Assembly (NCBI RefSeq): GCF_963678635.1
Contig: NC_087070.1
Coordinates: 38,268,600-38,332,599 of the forward strand
Direction of reading: 5' to 3'
DNA from: Symsagittifera roscoffensis
Taxonomy: Eukaryota; Xenacoelomorpha; Acoela; Convolutidae
DNA: 64,000 bases
Below the pieces are notes generated by a model that searched no databases, was not told where the DNA came from, and saw nothing but the letters and a program-made list of their open reading frames with translations. The translations under genes and the position numbers were made by a program. Shown here piece after piece: positions 27,176 through 40,100 of this stretch (its first letter is position 1; each line of letters begins with the position of its first letter).

Positions 27176-28850
27176 ACCTTCGATTTTAATGACAATATAA
27201 TCAATTTCGTGGTCTGAACTTAATGGATTATAATAGATTAATTTTATCTCGGTAATCCATTATAATTGATTAGAAACCATGGGCGCTCAGTGCGGGCATC
27301 TATTAAAGAATTTCCGACCGCTTTCATAAAAAATTTCAGATGTAATACTTAAAGTGTCGGATTTATTTTGAATATTTTTGCAGTTGAGAATAAGAATGAT
27401 TTCAAGCACTTTACGAAAACTGATCACATGTGAAATATGATTACTCGGAAAAAAACACAGAAAAAAGCCTAGAAAAGTCTTCTGAAACATACTTTTCGTT
27501 TTCGTTCGTTTAAATGCATTTTGGAAAAAAGGTTTTAGAAAATTTTTAGTTTTATCAATCCGACTGTTTTCCCGGGTTAGCCTCCTTGCAAGTGAAATTT
27601 CTATCAAACAATAAAATGGCATTTTGGCTAAGATCATGTGTAGTATCTGTTCTTGTCAGCTTAATGTCTGGCATGCTGGGCATTGCCTGGCACCAATATT
27701 GAAATTATTTTTTCCCGAGTTGACACCGAAGCTTGCTTCAGTTGATTCACGGATTGTTCCGGTCTTACACTATCATCGGGTACGGTCCACCTTAAAAAAC
27801 ATCAAAAACGATTGTCATTGAATTCGATAAATGAATTCTAAGCAAGCATAATGAAATATTTTTATGTTTCATTTGGGAATTTAGGATCATAATTTTTTTT
27901 TTACTTGGCCTCATAAAAAAATCGAAAATGTACTTTTGTGCTTAATCAGATGCCACAATTATTTTATGTACCGCGAATAACTATTGGAAGGAATCGAACG
28001 AGGAGGTCCTATTTGGAAAAATCTTGTTTCTTGATATAAGTCCTATTTTCCCATCAGTTGGCGTAATGAAACTTTTAAAAAATATTCTGCAAAAAACCAG
28101 GAAAAAAATCTAGAAAAATTTTTCTGAAATATTTTTTATCTTTTGTTGTTTATATGCACTTTTCAGAAACCTATTTTTGTGATTTATGACCAATTTTCTA
28201 ACGTGTCGCGCGTTTGGGTAATTTTCTCATCATATCGCGCAAAAAAAGAAAGTCTGAATATAAATTTTTTGAGTTTTTCATGCATGTGTTCAGACTATTT
28301 GTTACGTTTTTGTCCAATGAGATATAAATTTTTTTTGCTTGCTTTTTTAAATCTGAATTTTGATTAATTATTAGAATAGTATTCCACTTTATGGCTTGTC
28401 TACTTTATGATCACTGTTTTTTGCTATTTGACCATTTAAAAGATATTTTTGAAATTATTTTACTTATTATCAATTGTTTGTTAAACAGTTTGAAATCACA
28501 GTGTATAATGAAGAGTACAATAAGACTACTAATCGTAGAACAGAAAACGTCCAAGCGAAGAACAATAAATTTTTTGATGTTGCGCGACAAAATAAAAAAA
28601 TTCTTTTTTCAATTAGGAAACTGTTCCACTATGTTAAAAGAGTTTTTTTTCCATCCATTCAAATTCCATATTTTTTGCCAATCAACTTCAATTAGCAAAT
28701 AAAGTTCTTATTTCAGCTAATCAGAAAAACGTTTTAAACACTAATTTTAAGAAAACAATTATCGGTTTGAAACTAAATTTGGCTCTTTTCTTTAATACGG
28801 CCAAAAAAATATTTTGCATTTTCGAAAGTTTGTTAATGATGCTCGAATCT
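27176..28850. other. Receptor intron, no recognised gene
   Basis: AT-rich, with a degraded fragment of the dispersed repeat family at about 27400-27480. Short open frames here have no protein-like support. Confidence 0.35.
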
Positions 28851-28851
28851 G

Positions 28852-29010
28852 AGATTTGAGCTTCTGTTTTCATTAAAAACGCTGAGAAGTTTTCTGCTGA
28901 TTTTAAGGATTCTCAGCGTTTTGGCAAATTGCAAGTTGATTGGCAAATTGTAAAACCCAGGAAAAAAGGATTCTCAGCGTTTTCAATGAAAACGGAAGCT
29001 CAAATAATTA
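28852..29010. repeat. Hairpin-forming inverted repeat
   Basis: TTTGAGCTTCTGTTTTCATT..AACGCTGAGAA is mirrored by TTCTCAGCGTTTTCAATGAAAAC..GAAGCTCAAAT, with a smaller TTCTCAGCG copy between. Arms of about 35 bp; probably a small MITE or its remnant. Confidence 0.6.
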
Positions 29011-31097
29011 GTTTGATAATTTGGTCCGTGTAACAAAAAAGACCCTTAATTTAAAATTAAAATATTGTCTTTTATTGTGTAAATTGATTTTCACTAAAAT
29101 TAAAATTATGACTGGGGTAAAATTGATAGTTAATTTCATCTAAACCAATCAGGTTTTGTTTATTCAGCTTTTGCTCATTGGCTGTTTCTAGACTATATTT
29201 CCAAAAAATTTCTATGAAACGGTTTAAGGTCGCCAATGAAAAACTACTGATTCCAGGGATTTACTTATCAATCCCTCTTCCCTTAAGAATATCAACCCCA
29301 ATAAGAAAAAGAGGAATAGAGGTTTCTATTTTTGCTGCTTTCTGATTGGTAGAAAAATCGACTATTTTGATCTACTTAGCAGTCTACTCCCCTTTTTTGC
29401 AAGGGGTAGGGATTTTCAAGTTGATCCGAATCCAGATTGCAAATATTAAAAGAAAAAAACGGGACTTCAGCTTTAAAGAAGACCTCGAAATGACTTTTTT
29501 CTTGAAATTCCACCTTCGTCTCGAAATAAAAATCCTGAACCAAGTTGACATCCTACCCCCGCATTTAGGTCAAGTCAAGATCTTCAATCCCAGTATCTAA
29601 TTCACACTAAATTTGCTAAAACCTTTGAAAATGCTCGATTCTGATTAGCTGAAAATTCCAACATAAAACCAAGTTAACATCTTCCAAACTGCTTTGAGGA
29701 GCACAGATTTCGAATGTTAGTTTCGTTTTTGGTACATATATCTACATGATCCACAAGCCTTGCAATAAAAAAGCTACGCAGTAATTTCACGGAGGCAATT
29801 TTCACAGTTTTCAAATTATCCATGCCAGCAAGTTAGATTTTTGAGCTCTCTAAATGCCACAAAAACTTTTTTTTGAAAAAATTGTAAAATAGCCAACAGA
29901 CATTTGGAAAAGATTCAATGGACTAAAAAAACAGAAAAAAAACTAACTTGTTTTTGAAAAGTCTAAAATTTTGAAATACTTGACATTAAACTTTTTTGAT
30001 TTTCGGGAAACATTTTTGATTGACTTTTTTTGGTAAAACTCACCCAGTTTGAGAAAAAAAGATCAAAAAGTAAGTTTTTTATTTGGCTGGCTTTAATTAA
30101 GATCTATTTTCGAAACAAGAAGTTGATCACGTCATTGTGACCTTCAGATGCTTGCTGTTTTATAGTGGAGTTTGTCTTCCTTTTAACAAATGAAACGAAC
30201 CCATCTTAAAAAAATTCAAAAGTCAAACAGCAAAAAAAAGTAATTTTGAGCCTAAACAATGGTTTTGAGCCCGAACTAGCTACTGGTTTTGATTTCGACA
30301 TGCATTGTCATCAAAAACTGTAAACTTCAATTTTTTAGTCACAGTTGAACTGCTGTGAATGAAAAAATGATACCGCTAATAATTCAAAACTATCAGATAG
30401 CGGAAGAAAGCATCCATATAACAGAATTCATTGTGACAGCATTTAATTTTTATTTTGGTTTTCTCAGTCATTTTATCGGGAATGCGATAGTTTAATTCCG
30501 TTTTCCGTCGAATTGTAATTCTTATTGATCAGAATTCTGTTTTTGATAATGTGCCTGAAAATCAGAGTGTATAAAAAGCATATAGACAAGTAAGCAGTGG
30601 TGGGCCAACAGGCCGAAGGGCCATTAAATCGAAACTAAGAGCACCATTCCAATAAGCCGAAAATCAATTTTATTATGCAGCATAACAACAGATTGCCCAC
30701 TGTTATTATGCAATTGTTATATAATTCTGATTTAATTTTGGCTTTAAGATATGGAAGTTTGTAGATATAGTGGTTGAATATCCACCAAGAACGCATAAAC
30801 GGTTGCTAGCTTTATATTCGTGTATTTTGCGGTTTTTTTGTAATTAATTTTGCCTTTCTGGAACAGCAATACAAATCATGGTTCTGAAAGAACAGGATGA
30901 ACATTTCGGCATGGCCTTTTAGTGGCAGATGCATGACTTTTTATTCATTTTTGCTATTTTTTTAAACAAAAACTGAATGAAGACTGAGTTATATCTTTTT
31001 TTTGTGCTCATTTACAAACAAATTTTTAATTTAAAAAATGAGATCTGTAGCCGGAATGATGTGGATAGTATTATCATTAAATTTGATTGGCTAATAT
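29011..31097. other. Receptor intron, no recognised gene
   Basis: About 2 kb of AT-rich DNA without a supported gene or well-defined repeat boundary. Confidence 0.35.
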
Positions 31098-32063
31098 CCC
31101 CGGTTGACAAAAAATGCTTAACACACAGTTCTCATAATTGAAAAAAATGCTTGGCATACTCTTTCATACAATTTCATTGAGCAAAAGTTGGTGTATGAAA
31201 AAAGCAATTTAAGCATTTTTTCCATACTATGAAATTTTATAACAAGCACTTTTTCAATAAATGAAAACACAAAAAAATTTTGTTTTGATATCTGTATTTC
31301 ATCCGAAACACTGACCAGAGATTTTTTGTCATACGAAAACCCAGAGGGTAATTGGCAGATTTTTATCTTAGTAAATGAAACAAAAATTATTAATCGCGCT
31401 TACAAAAAAAAAACATTTTTTTTTGTTTTGTGGGTTTTTTGGGTAAAAAACACATTCTGGACTGCGTTATAAACACAAAAAGTCAAATTTTCCATGCAAA
31501 GTTTTTTGTCTTAAAATGTTTAGGCACAGAAGCAAAGTTGCAACCTAAAAAGTGATTTAAAGCTTTTTACCTCAAATTTGTGTTTTTGCTTATGAAAAAA
31601 AATGCACATCAAACAATTTTCATATATAAAAACTATATGATAAGCATTTTTTGCGACTGAAATTAAAATTATGTTTATTTTGGTCAAAATGCCCTCTATC
31701 GTAGATATAATTATTCAAACCTTAAAGTTACCCAGAGACGTCTTTTGGTGATTTTTAAAAAATTTTATTTTTTCTATGATAAAATGATTATCTTATAATT
31801 TTCATACATGAAAATTGTATGATAAGCGTTTTCCATCGAAAATTTTAAATCATTTTTTTCAATAACCAGAGTGCTTCAAAAAAGACAATCATACCAAAAA
31901 TATTCAATAAAAGAAGAAGGAAATATAACAGAAATATTTCTTTAAAAACCTTTAATACAGTTGTTAAAATTTGTATGAATTTTTTATGATAAGCATTTTT
32001 TCCATTGACTTCATACATGAAACTGTATGACAAGCATTTTTCTTCTATGGAGGCCAACCCGGG
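31098..32063. mobile_element. MITE-like element with CCCGG..TTG / CAA..CCGGG ends
   Basis: The left end reads CCCGGTTGACAAAAAATGCTT; the right end is AAGCATTTTTCTTC followed by GGCCAACCCGGG. The interior holds multiple diverged copies of a CATACAATTTTCAT / ATGATAAGCATTTTT motif in both orientations. No transposase frame. A related left end occurs at 32593. Confidence 0.5.
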
Positions 32064-32592
32064 ATGTAGTTGAACATCTTTTGAAAAATTGGAAAGTTTT
32101 AGGCTATTTATGTTTATCATAAAGTTACGGTTCCTCAATATCAGTATTTATCTCTAAGGAGTCCTGTAAGATAGTCGCCAATTGATCCAAATTTAGTTTA
32201 AAAAACCGGAAGTGTTTCCTTTACTTAAAAGAGAATGTGATAGCGTCCGTTTTCCTTCGAATTCCTATTGAGCAGAACTCCAGTTTTGATAATACACCTC
32301 ATTATCAGTACTTATCACTAACGATTCTTGTATAAGTAGCTAAATGATACAAGTTTAGTCAAAGTACCCGGAAATGCTCTGTCTCTGAAGCACACACTGA
32401 TGCGAGACATTAAAAAATGTTGAGCTTCAAAAGACTTTTGGCTACCCTTCTATATCAGTGGAGACGACTCCAATCTGTTTTACAATCCGCCCATAATATC
32501 TACTACAGAATTACCAGCCCTATAAATAAAAGAAGTAATAATTAGAACTATAGCGTTCTATTTTTAGTTCGATTTTTGCTGCTTTCTGATTG

Positions 32593-33735
32593 CCCGAGTT
32601 GACCAAAAATGCTTATCATACAATTTCGTACAATTCCATAGGTACAAAAAAAATTTAAAAAAACTCTACGATAAGCATTTTTTTTAAATATGAAAATTAT
32701 ATGACAAGCATTTTGCTGTGAACCAAAAAATTATTTTTCTTCGAGCTTTGCTAACATTTTTGTGGTGTGGTCGAACACACAACAACCAAAATTTTCCTAA
32801 CACAAAACCCAATGGTCGAGGGAAAAAATCGCAATTTTTTAGTATTGTATAACATCACTCAGAATTATGAATAAAGACTTTAAATTTTTCTTGTTGGCAA
32901 CAAGGTTTTATTTGAACAAATTGAAGTATAATTTACATTATTTGTTTGAATTATTTAGTGAGCACATATAACTAACAAGCATCAGTCATAAGATACTCAC
33001 AGGGATCGACTCACGGGCCCTAAGGCCCCTCGAGGAGACGTCCCATAAGGTAGACTTTTACAGAATAAGTTGAGGAGAAAGAAAAGGCAGGAATTAGTTC
33101 ACTTGTCAAATATCAAGTGAAGGAGTTCAAAATTATCTGAGACAAAATTACGTTTAAAGTTTTGTACATATGAGTTCAATTGAGATTTTGACATATCTTT
33201 CAAGTTCTCTGGAAAAAGATTATTAGCCGAAAAAAATTTTGAAAAACTTGAGCATTTTAACGCTAACCGATTGTAATAAGCAGTTAGATCTTACAGATTT
33301 TGAACGTAGCATTCTCAAGCCACGGGCACGTGTTTGCCTACAGTTATTTAGTTGATTAAAATCCAAAAATACAATATAAAGCATTCAAAAATTTCAAGTA
33401 TGGGTTTGCACAAAAAACCCTTAGTCAATTATTTTGTTTTGTATGAACATTTCATGCTAGACTATATTATAGACGGAAATAACCAATTTTGCATGCAATT
33501 TTGTTTTCGAAAATTTCAAAGCCCAATTTAGCATAAATTGACAAAAGTATTATCCCTGAAATTTGGATTTTTACCTGGGGAACGAAACTTTTTTTGCAGC
33601 TAGGTAAACATTGCTTACCAAACCACTTCTACATAAACATTTTTTTCCATACACTCCGTGTAAGAAACTGTAAAATAACCATTTTTCTTGTTTGGAGCTG
33701 CATGATAAGATTTTTTCGTGTATGTTACTCAACAC
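32593..33735. mobile_element. Related element or fragment with the AATGCTTATCATAC motif
   Basis: Starts CCCGAGTTGACCAAAAATGCTT, like the element at 31098, and contains the same ATGATAAG/CTTATCAT motifs. A matching right end is suggested near 33710-33732 (GCATGATAAGATTTTTTCG ... CTCAACACGTG) but is weak. Confidence 0.35.
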
Positions 33736-33801
33736 GTGTTTTTGAAAATTAGAAAATTCGGCTGTTTTAATCTACTTAACAATTATCCTCCATTTCTTGA
33801 C

Positions 33802-33802
<1 letters not shown>

Positions 33803-33837
<35 letters not shown>
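33803..33837. repeat. (GA)n microsatellite followed by poly-G
   Basis: About 11 GA units directly followed by about ten G. Confidence 0.9.
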
Positions 33838-34240
33838 AATCGTTAAGTAGATCCGACGAATCCAATAAAAATGGGTAGGAATACAAAGTGTTTATAGGTT
33901 AGATGGATCTCGTTAACTAATCCCCCATATGGCGCCTAGTAACAAATTGCCACCACTATAAAGTAATAATTCAGCTGTTAAGCTTGTACTTGTTTGTTAG
34001 TTTGTACCTTGTAACGACTCTACCCTACCCTTTTCCAATAAGGGGGGAGTTAACAAGATTCATTACAATGAAATACAAGATTCGACGAGTTTCTATTACG
34101 AGTCGATAACTAATTTGATCCGAGCAATTTAGCATCCATCCTTCTAAATTGGCTTTTTAACTATGAGAGAATGTTACTGAGAGGATGCTGACTTATGGCC
34201 AAGTTTTTTCACCAATCATTAGAATCGAGTTTTGTGTACA

Positions 34241-34700
34241 GAACTGCTCGTGTTAGCGCGAACCCCGGAATGTTCCGACTGCCTTTTAAGGTCTAATGAG
34301 CAGTAATAGCTTAACCATCCATCCACACGCCATTAAAAGTACAAAGTGATAGATTTCGCTCCTTGTAACAAATCAATTATTGCAAATAAGCTTCCTTGAA
34401 CCAATTTGGAACGATTTCTAAGACGGATTAAATCTCTGCTTACGCGTTAATAGCGCAAAAAATATCGCGCGTTAATTGTCCTAAATTGGCCAAAATGGCA
34501 ATATTTAAACCCCCATAGCTTTACGAAAAATGATCACAGGTGAAATATATTTTCCAATTATAGCTTAGGACAACAATAGTTTTCGAATGATGTCAAAAAA
34601 TTCAGTCAAAAATGGCTATTTAAAAAGTCGAAATTTGTCTGAAGAAAAAAACACACCCCCAGCACAAATATTCCATTACTTTTGTAACAAAATTCGGAAC
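34241..34700 (+). repeat. GTTCCGACT-family repeat, copy 1
   Basis: Begins near ACTGCTCGTGTTAGCGCG, then GTTCCGACTGCC at 34272, and ends TTCGGAAC. It contains the family landmarks GGAACGATTTCTAAGACGG, TACGCGTTAATAGCGC, GATCACAGGTGAAATAT and GCACAAATATTCC. Shorter and more diverged at the right end than copies 5 and 6. Forms an inverted pair with copy 2. Confidence 0.75.
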
Positions 34701-34740
34701 CATAAAGCATCAATACTTCTGCAACATTGGTTCAATTATT

Positions 34741-35278
34741 GTTCCGACTTTCGATACGAAAGTAACGGAATATTTGTACTCGGGGTGGGTTTTTTTTTCT
34801 TCAGACAAATTTCGACTTTTTAACTAGCCATTTTTGACGGAATTTTTTTTATATCGTTCGAAAGCTATTGTTGTCCTGAGCTTAAATTTGAAAAGATATT
34901 TCACCTGTGATTTTTTTCGTAAAGTTATGAGAGTTTAAATATTGCCATTTTGGCCAATTTGGGACAATTAACGCGCGATATTTTTCGCGCTATTAACGCG
35001 TAAGCGGAGATTTAATCCGTCTAAGAAATCGTTCCAAATTGGTTGAAAGAAGCTTATTTGCCATAATTGATTTGTTACAAGGAGCGAAATTTTTTATTTT
35101 GTACTTTATATGACGTGTGGGGGGATAATTTTTACAGAAAAATTTTCAAACTTTAGAAAAGGTTTTCATTTTATTTTATTTCATTCAATTTTTTTAAAGT
35201 TGTTTATGTTATTACCTCTCCATAAACGTTAAAAGGCAGTCGGAACTTTCAGGCTTCGCCCTGTTATGAGCAATCTTC
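34741..35278 (-). repeat. GTTCCGACT-family repeat, copy 2 (reverse)
   Basis: Reverse orientation: GTTCCGACTTTCGATACGAAAG at the left and GGCAGTCGGAAC plus the GCTTCGCCCTG hairpin arm at the right. Together with copy 1 it makes a ~1-kb palindrome. Confidence 0.8.
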
Positions 35279-35310
35279 TTTAAGATATGAACGAAAAAAA
35301 TACCAAACCC

Positions 35311-35690
35311 AACAAGACTGCTCGTATCACGAATTACCTCCACTATAAAGAAAATTCAACCACAGTTCCGACTGCCTTATAAGGTATATGGAGCAGTAAT
35401 AACATGAAAAATTAAATATAGAAAAAATAAAGATACTTTTTTTAATTGAAATTTTTGGAAAAATCACCCCCCCCCCCCCACACTCCATTTAAAGTACAAA
35501 GTGTTAGATTTTGCTCCTAGTAACATATCAATTATGGCAGAAAAGCTTCCTTCAAATATTTTTTCAAAATTAAGCTCAGGACAACAATACCTTTTGAATA
35601 ATATTTAAGAATCCCGCCAAAAATGGCTTGTTAAAAAGTTGAAACTTGTCTGAAGAAAAAAACCCACCCGAGCACAAATATTCCGTTACT
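35311..35690 (+). repeat. GTTCCGACT-family repeat, copy 3 (truncated)
   Basis: Starts AAGACTGCTCGTATCACG, then GTTCCGACTGCC at 35365. It lacks part of the middle and the terminal AGTCGGAAC, ending at TATTCCGTTACTCTCG. A C-run at about 35467-35478 interrupts it. Confidence 0.65.
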
Positions 35691-35708
35691 CTCGCTAAGA
35701 AAATTCAA

Positions 35709-36178
35709 ACAAGACTGCTCGTATCAAGGCGAAGCCCTGACTGTTCCGACTGCGTTTTAAGGCTTATGGAGCAGTAATAACATTATAAAATTAAATGTAA
35801 AAAAAAACAAATATAAAGTACAAAAGGATAGATTTCGCTACTTGTAACAAATCAATTATGGCAAATAAGCTTCGTTAAACCAATTTGAAAACGATTTCTA
35901 AGACGGATTAACTCTCCGCTTACGCGTTAATAGCGCGAAATATATCGCACGTTAATTGTCCTAAATTGGCCAAAATGGCAATCTTTAAACCCCCATAACT
36001 TCACGAAAAATGATCACAGGTGAAATATCTTTTCAAATTTAAGCTCAAGACAACAATACTTTTCGAATGATATAAAAAATTCCGTCAAAAATGGCTAGTT
36101 AAAAAGTCAAAATTTGTCTGAAGAAAAAAAAACTCCCGAGCACAAATATTCCGTTACTTTCGTATCGAAAGTCGGAAC
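35709..36178 (+). repeat. GTTCCGACT-family repeat, copy 4
   Basis: Starts CAAGACTGCTCGTATCAAGG, with GTTCCGACTGCG at 35743, and ends CGTATCGAAAGTCGGAAC. All landmark blocks are present in order. Confidence 0.8.
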
Positions 36179-38370
36179 AACAATAACTCACCCGCATGCG
36201 GAATCTTTGTTTTTGTCTTGTGAAATCATGTTTGGATGATTTTCCGATGTTTTATTGCAACAATTTGAATCAAGTATTTACATATAAATTTTTTCATATC
36301 AAGTATCAAAATATACAAACACAAGCGAGCTGAAAATAATTCAAGCAAACTGAAATTATGAACGACTTAAGTCAGTTTTTGGTTAGTTTTTTTACAGTAA
36401 AGAAGACTGCTCGTATTAGGGCGACAACTTGAATGTTCCGACTGCAATTCAAAGTCTATGGAGTACAGTTCGACTTAGAAAAATGATGAAACCTAAAAAA
36501 ATGAAAAATTGCATCATGAAATTATCCCCACACACTATTTGAATGACAAAAAGATACATAATTTGCACTCAACAGATGTCAAGTCTCAATTCAATTTGGA
36601 ACAATTTCTGAAATGAATTAATTCGCCGCTTACGTGTTAATAAACAAGGCTGCTCCTATATCAGGGTAAAGCCGTGAACGTTCCGTCTGCCCTCTATCGT
36701 CGATCGATCACATCCTTTTACTTCACTAATTCTTTTTTTTTCGTTTATTTTATTTACCACTACCACAACCTACATAAAACACTAAGTGATATTTTGTGCG
36801 TGGGAAAAGTATTATTAAGAGCAAATTGCTTGCCATTGTTCAATTTGGAAGGATTTAATTTACCGCTTACGCTTTTAATAGAACAAAGTAAGTTGCGCGC
36901 TAGTTATCCCAATTTAAAGTATAGACGTCAAACTCAAATTCGAACTATTAGAATTTTATGAAAAAGAATCACAGTTAAAATATCCTTCAACATATGAGTG
37001 GCGGACTAAAATATCTTGAACATGGTAATTTTTTTTTCAAACTGCTAATTCAAAAAACTTTAAAAAAAACGAATGGATAAAAAAGTCTTTTCTTTGCAAA
37101 ATCTTGTGCTTTTATTCGCGTCGAAAAAAATCTCGTCAAAAAAGGCCAGTTAAACATTCGATTTTTTTTCTGAAGAAAAAACACACCCGAGATTAATTAT
37201 TACCCTACTTTGTTCAAGGGTTGGAATAGCAAGACTGTTCATATCAGGGTAAGGCTCTGGATGTTTATACTGCTCTTGAAGTTCCAAGGGCTGTTATTTT
37301 TTGCGAATTTAAAAATTGATGGATTTGAAAAAAAAACATGCCACAGATTAAATTGGAGCAGTTTCTCAGCCGAATCATATCGCCGCTCAGGGAGTAATAG
37401 AGCGAAACAGCTTAAGTGCTGAATTCCCGCGTTTAGCCAAATTGGACATTTCCAAACTCGTATAATTGAAAAAAAGGTTTACAGAAAAAATTTAAACTCA
37501 ACCCGTGAGTAATTTGAGATGACAAAAACTCCATTTAAAAGTGGCTGGCCAGAATACTGAAATTTGTCTGAAGAAAAGTCAGAACGAGCACAAATTTTCC
37601 TCTTTTTTTTCGGAAAAAGTCGGAATAAAAAAACTACTCGTATGTCATGGCAAATTTTCCTGAATGTAATTACTGCTGCCCCATAAATGACCCAGAAAAA
37701 TTAATGATTGGACATTTAGGTTAGCTTCAAACTTTTGGAGTGCTGTTATGAAATAATAAATCAAAATTTATGTTTTGAAGAGAAACAATGTGGCCAATTC
37801 GTTTGCCTCAATTCATTTTGGTTTGATTTTAGGACCGAATAGATCGCCAAGCATAAATGGTTCGCGTTAATGAATTCATCAGCATTAACAACCCTTTCAA
37901 AGCAACCCATCAATGAATGCAGAAAATGTACAAACTGGCAATGTACAAATCCTCGGAACTTCTTCAAAAAGAATTGGAGTTCACTTTGGAGTTCAATATT
38001 TGCAGTTGAGTCTTTAAAAAAGTCGTTTGCCATTATTTCGTTTGCCAAAATTGGCCGGAATATAAAATAAATCACCCAAACTACCCAAAAATTGGGACGC
38101 AAGTACGTTAAATAGAGCCCACTTGTTAAAGTAAGTCTACTTACAAGGGACTGATATACTTTTAAATTACTATGTTCATACAAAAATCAGTTAAATAGTT
38201 TTCCATTGCGGAAAAAAAAACTTTAAAAATCTTGATTTCTTGGAGATATTGATGATCATGAGTTAAAAAATGTCACGTGAAATAAAAAAGGTTCAATTTA
38301 TTTCACCAAAACTGAAATGAAACAGAGTTTTTTGGGTTTCACAAAGAATCAGATAAGAATTGGAGGAAAA
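36179..38370. other. Receptor intron with decayed repeat fragments
   Basis: Fragments resembling the left end of the family (AAGACTGCTCGTATTAGGG near 36410, AAGGCTGCTCCTATATC near 36645, AAGACTGTTCATATC near 37230) suggest nested old copies. Overlapping frames at 37761-38183 and elsewhere are not convincing genes. Confidence 0.4.
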
Positions 38371-38902
38371 TAAGACTGCTCAAATCAGGGCGAAGCCCTG
38401 AATGTTCCGACTGCCTTTTGAGATTTCATGAGCAGTAATAACAAAAAAAATTGAATATAAAAAAAATAAAATGAAAACTTTTTTTCTAAAATTTGAATTT
38501 TTTTAAATGAAAATCATTCCCCCACACGCCATATAAAGTACAAAAAGATAAATTTCGCTCCTATTATTATATCAATTATGGCGTATAAGCTTTCTTGAAC
38601 CAATTTGGAACTATTTCTCAGGCGGATTAAATCTCCGCGTACGCGTTAATAGCGCGAAATATATCGCGCGTTAATTGTTCCAAATTGGCCAAAATGGCAA
38701 TCTTTAAACACCCATAACTTTACGAAAAGTGGTCACAGGTGAAATATCTTTTCAAATTTAAGCTCAGGACAACAATAGCTTTCGAATGATATTAAAAAAT
38801 TCCGTCAAAAATGGCTAGTTAAAAAGTCGAAATTTGTCTGAAGAAAAAAAAAACCCACCCCGAGCACAAATATTCCGTTACTTTCGTATCGAAAGTCGGA
38901 AC
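38371..38902 (+). repeat. GTTCCGACT-family repeat, copy 5 (near full length)
   Basis: AAGACTGCTCAAATCAGGGC, then the hairpin CAGGGCGAAGCCCTG, GTTCCGACTGCC at 38404, all interior landmarks, and CGAAAGTCGGAAC at the end. A good reference copy. Confidence 0.85.
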
Positions 38903-39053
38903 AATAAATTCGTTTGACTGCTTGAAAACGATGAATTTTAATTCATTTCACAGTACAGACTGTGAACAATGACAAATATAGCTGATGTAAGCCAAGTTTA
39001 GAGACATAAATTAATCTTCCCCGGCTTGTCGACTAGTTTTTTCTATCCGCGTC

Positions 39054-39475
39054 CAGTCAATTCGGCCAAAGACAATTCAGCCGATTTGATATTCAGACAA
39101 TTCAGCCAAAAGTCTGCAGATAATTCAGCCAGAGACAATTCAGCCAAAAATAAAGACCGCCGCAGTAGCCCCAACGTGTTGCGAGCTTGCCAACAGAGGG
39201 TAGGACTATATACGAAATTTAAAGCCGGTTATCGCCGCAAAGCGGCGGCGCGCGCGTAGCGCGCCACCGGCGACCTTAAACCGAGAAATAGCTCCAATTC
39301 CAATTTTTTTTTCGAATCTAGCATTTTGTAAAACTGGCTGAAATGTCTCAGGCTGAATTGTCTGTATATTTTTGGCTGAATTGTCTGAATTTCAAATTGG
39401 GTGAATTGTCTGTATATTTTTGGCTGAATTGTCTGAATTTCAAATTGGCTGAATTGTCTGTGGCCGAATTGTCTG
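39054..39475. repeat. Foldback element with CAATTCGGCC / GGCTGAATTGTCTG ends, copy 1
   Basis: Starts with repeated CAATTCAGCC units and ends with repeated GGCTGAATTGTCTG units, so the two halves are inverted. The middle contains CCGCCGCAGTAGCCCCAACG and a hairpin-rich CGCCGCAAAGCGGCG stretch. Related copies lie at 44976-45269 and 45408-45702. Confidence 0.65.
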
Positions 39476-39606
39476 TGCGCCTTGTTTATCAACGAATATG
39501 CTTTTCTATAAATCTTGCTTTTTCTATAGAACTCAGTTCTATAGAAAAAGCAAGTTTTATAGAAAAGCATATTCGTTGATAGACAAGGCGCACAGACAAT
39601 TCGGCC
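39462..39606. repeat. 145-bp near-perfect palindrome
   Basis: GGCCGAATTGTCTGTGCGCC at the left is mirrored by GGCGCACAGACAATTCGGCC at the right, with about 72-bp arms and essentially no loop (centre near 39534). It could extrude as a cruciform. Confidence 0.85.
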
Positions 39607-40100
39607 TCAGAGAAACAAAAGTTAACAATATTTTAAAAAATAAAAAAAGACGTTTTTTTCTATTCCAGTTTTCTTTGACATATGCTTTCAGAAATTATGT
39701 CGAAATGAATTTGAATCCTCTAGCTTACTTCAAGTCACTTTAGAAATATTTTGACGAAATATCAAAAAAAAATTAAAAAAATTTAAAATTTGACTTTTTT
39801 CAGAGCAGAGGGCAATGGTAATTTCTGGTTGATGAAAAATGCGGAAAAGATAGGCTATTTTTTCTGCATTTTGATCAACAAGAAATTACCATTGCCCTCT
39901 GCTCTGAGAAAGGTCAAGTTTTGAATTTTTCTTTCATTTTTTTCATACTTCTTCAAAATATTTCTAAAGTGAATTGAGGTAAACTAGAGGATTCAAATTC
40001 ATTTCGACATAGTTTCTGAAAGCATATGTCAAAGAAAACTGAAATAGAAAAAAAAACGTCTTTTTTCATTTTTTAAAATCTTGTCAACTTTTGTCTCTCA
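39607..40100. mobile_element. Palindromic MITE (about 240-bp inverted arms)
   Basis: TCAGAGAAACAAAAGTTAAC at the left and GTCAACTTTTGTCTCTCA at the right. Matching inner blocks include GCAGAGGGCAATGGTAATTTC and its complement, around a centre near 39855. No coding frame. It abuts the 145-bp palindrome. Confidence 0.75.

Noticed and set aside
37761-38183. 140-codon minus-strand frame
   Set aside because: Overlaps an antisense frame of similar quality, no motif, lies in an intron full of decayed repeats.
39229-39743. Frames with repeated F-E-I-Q-T-I-Q or C-L-N-F-K motifs
   Set aside because: Direct consequence of the CAATTCAGCC repeats and palindrome.
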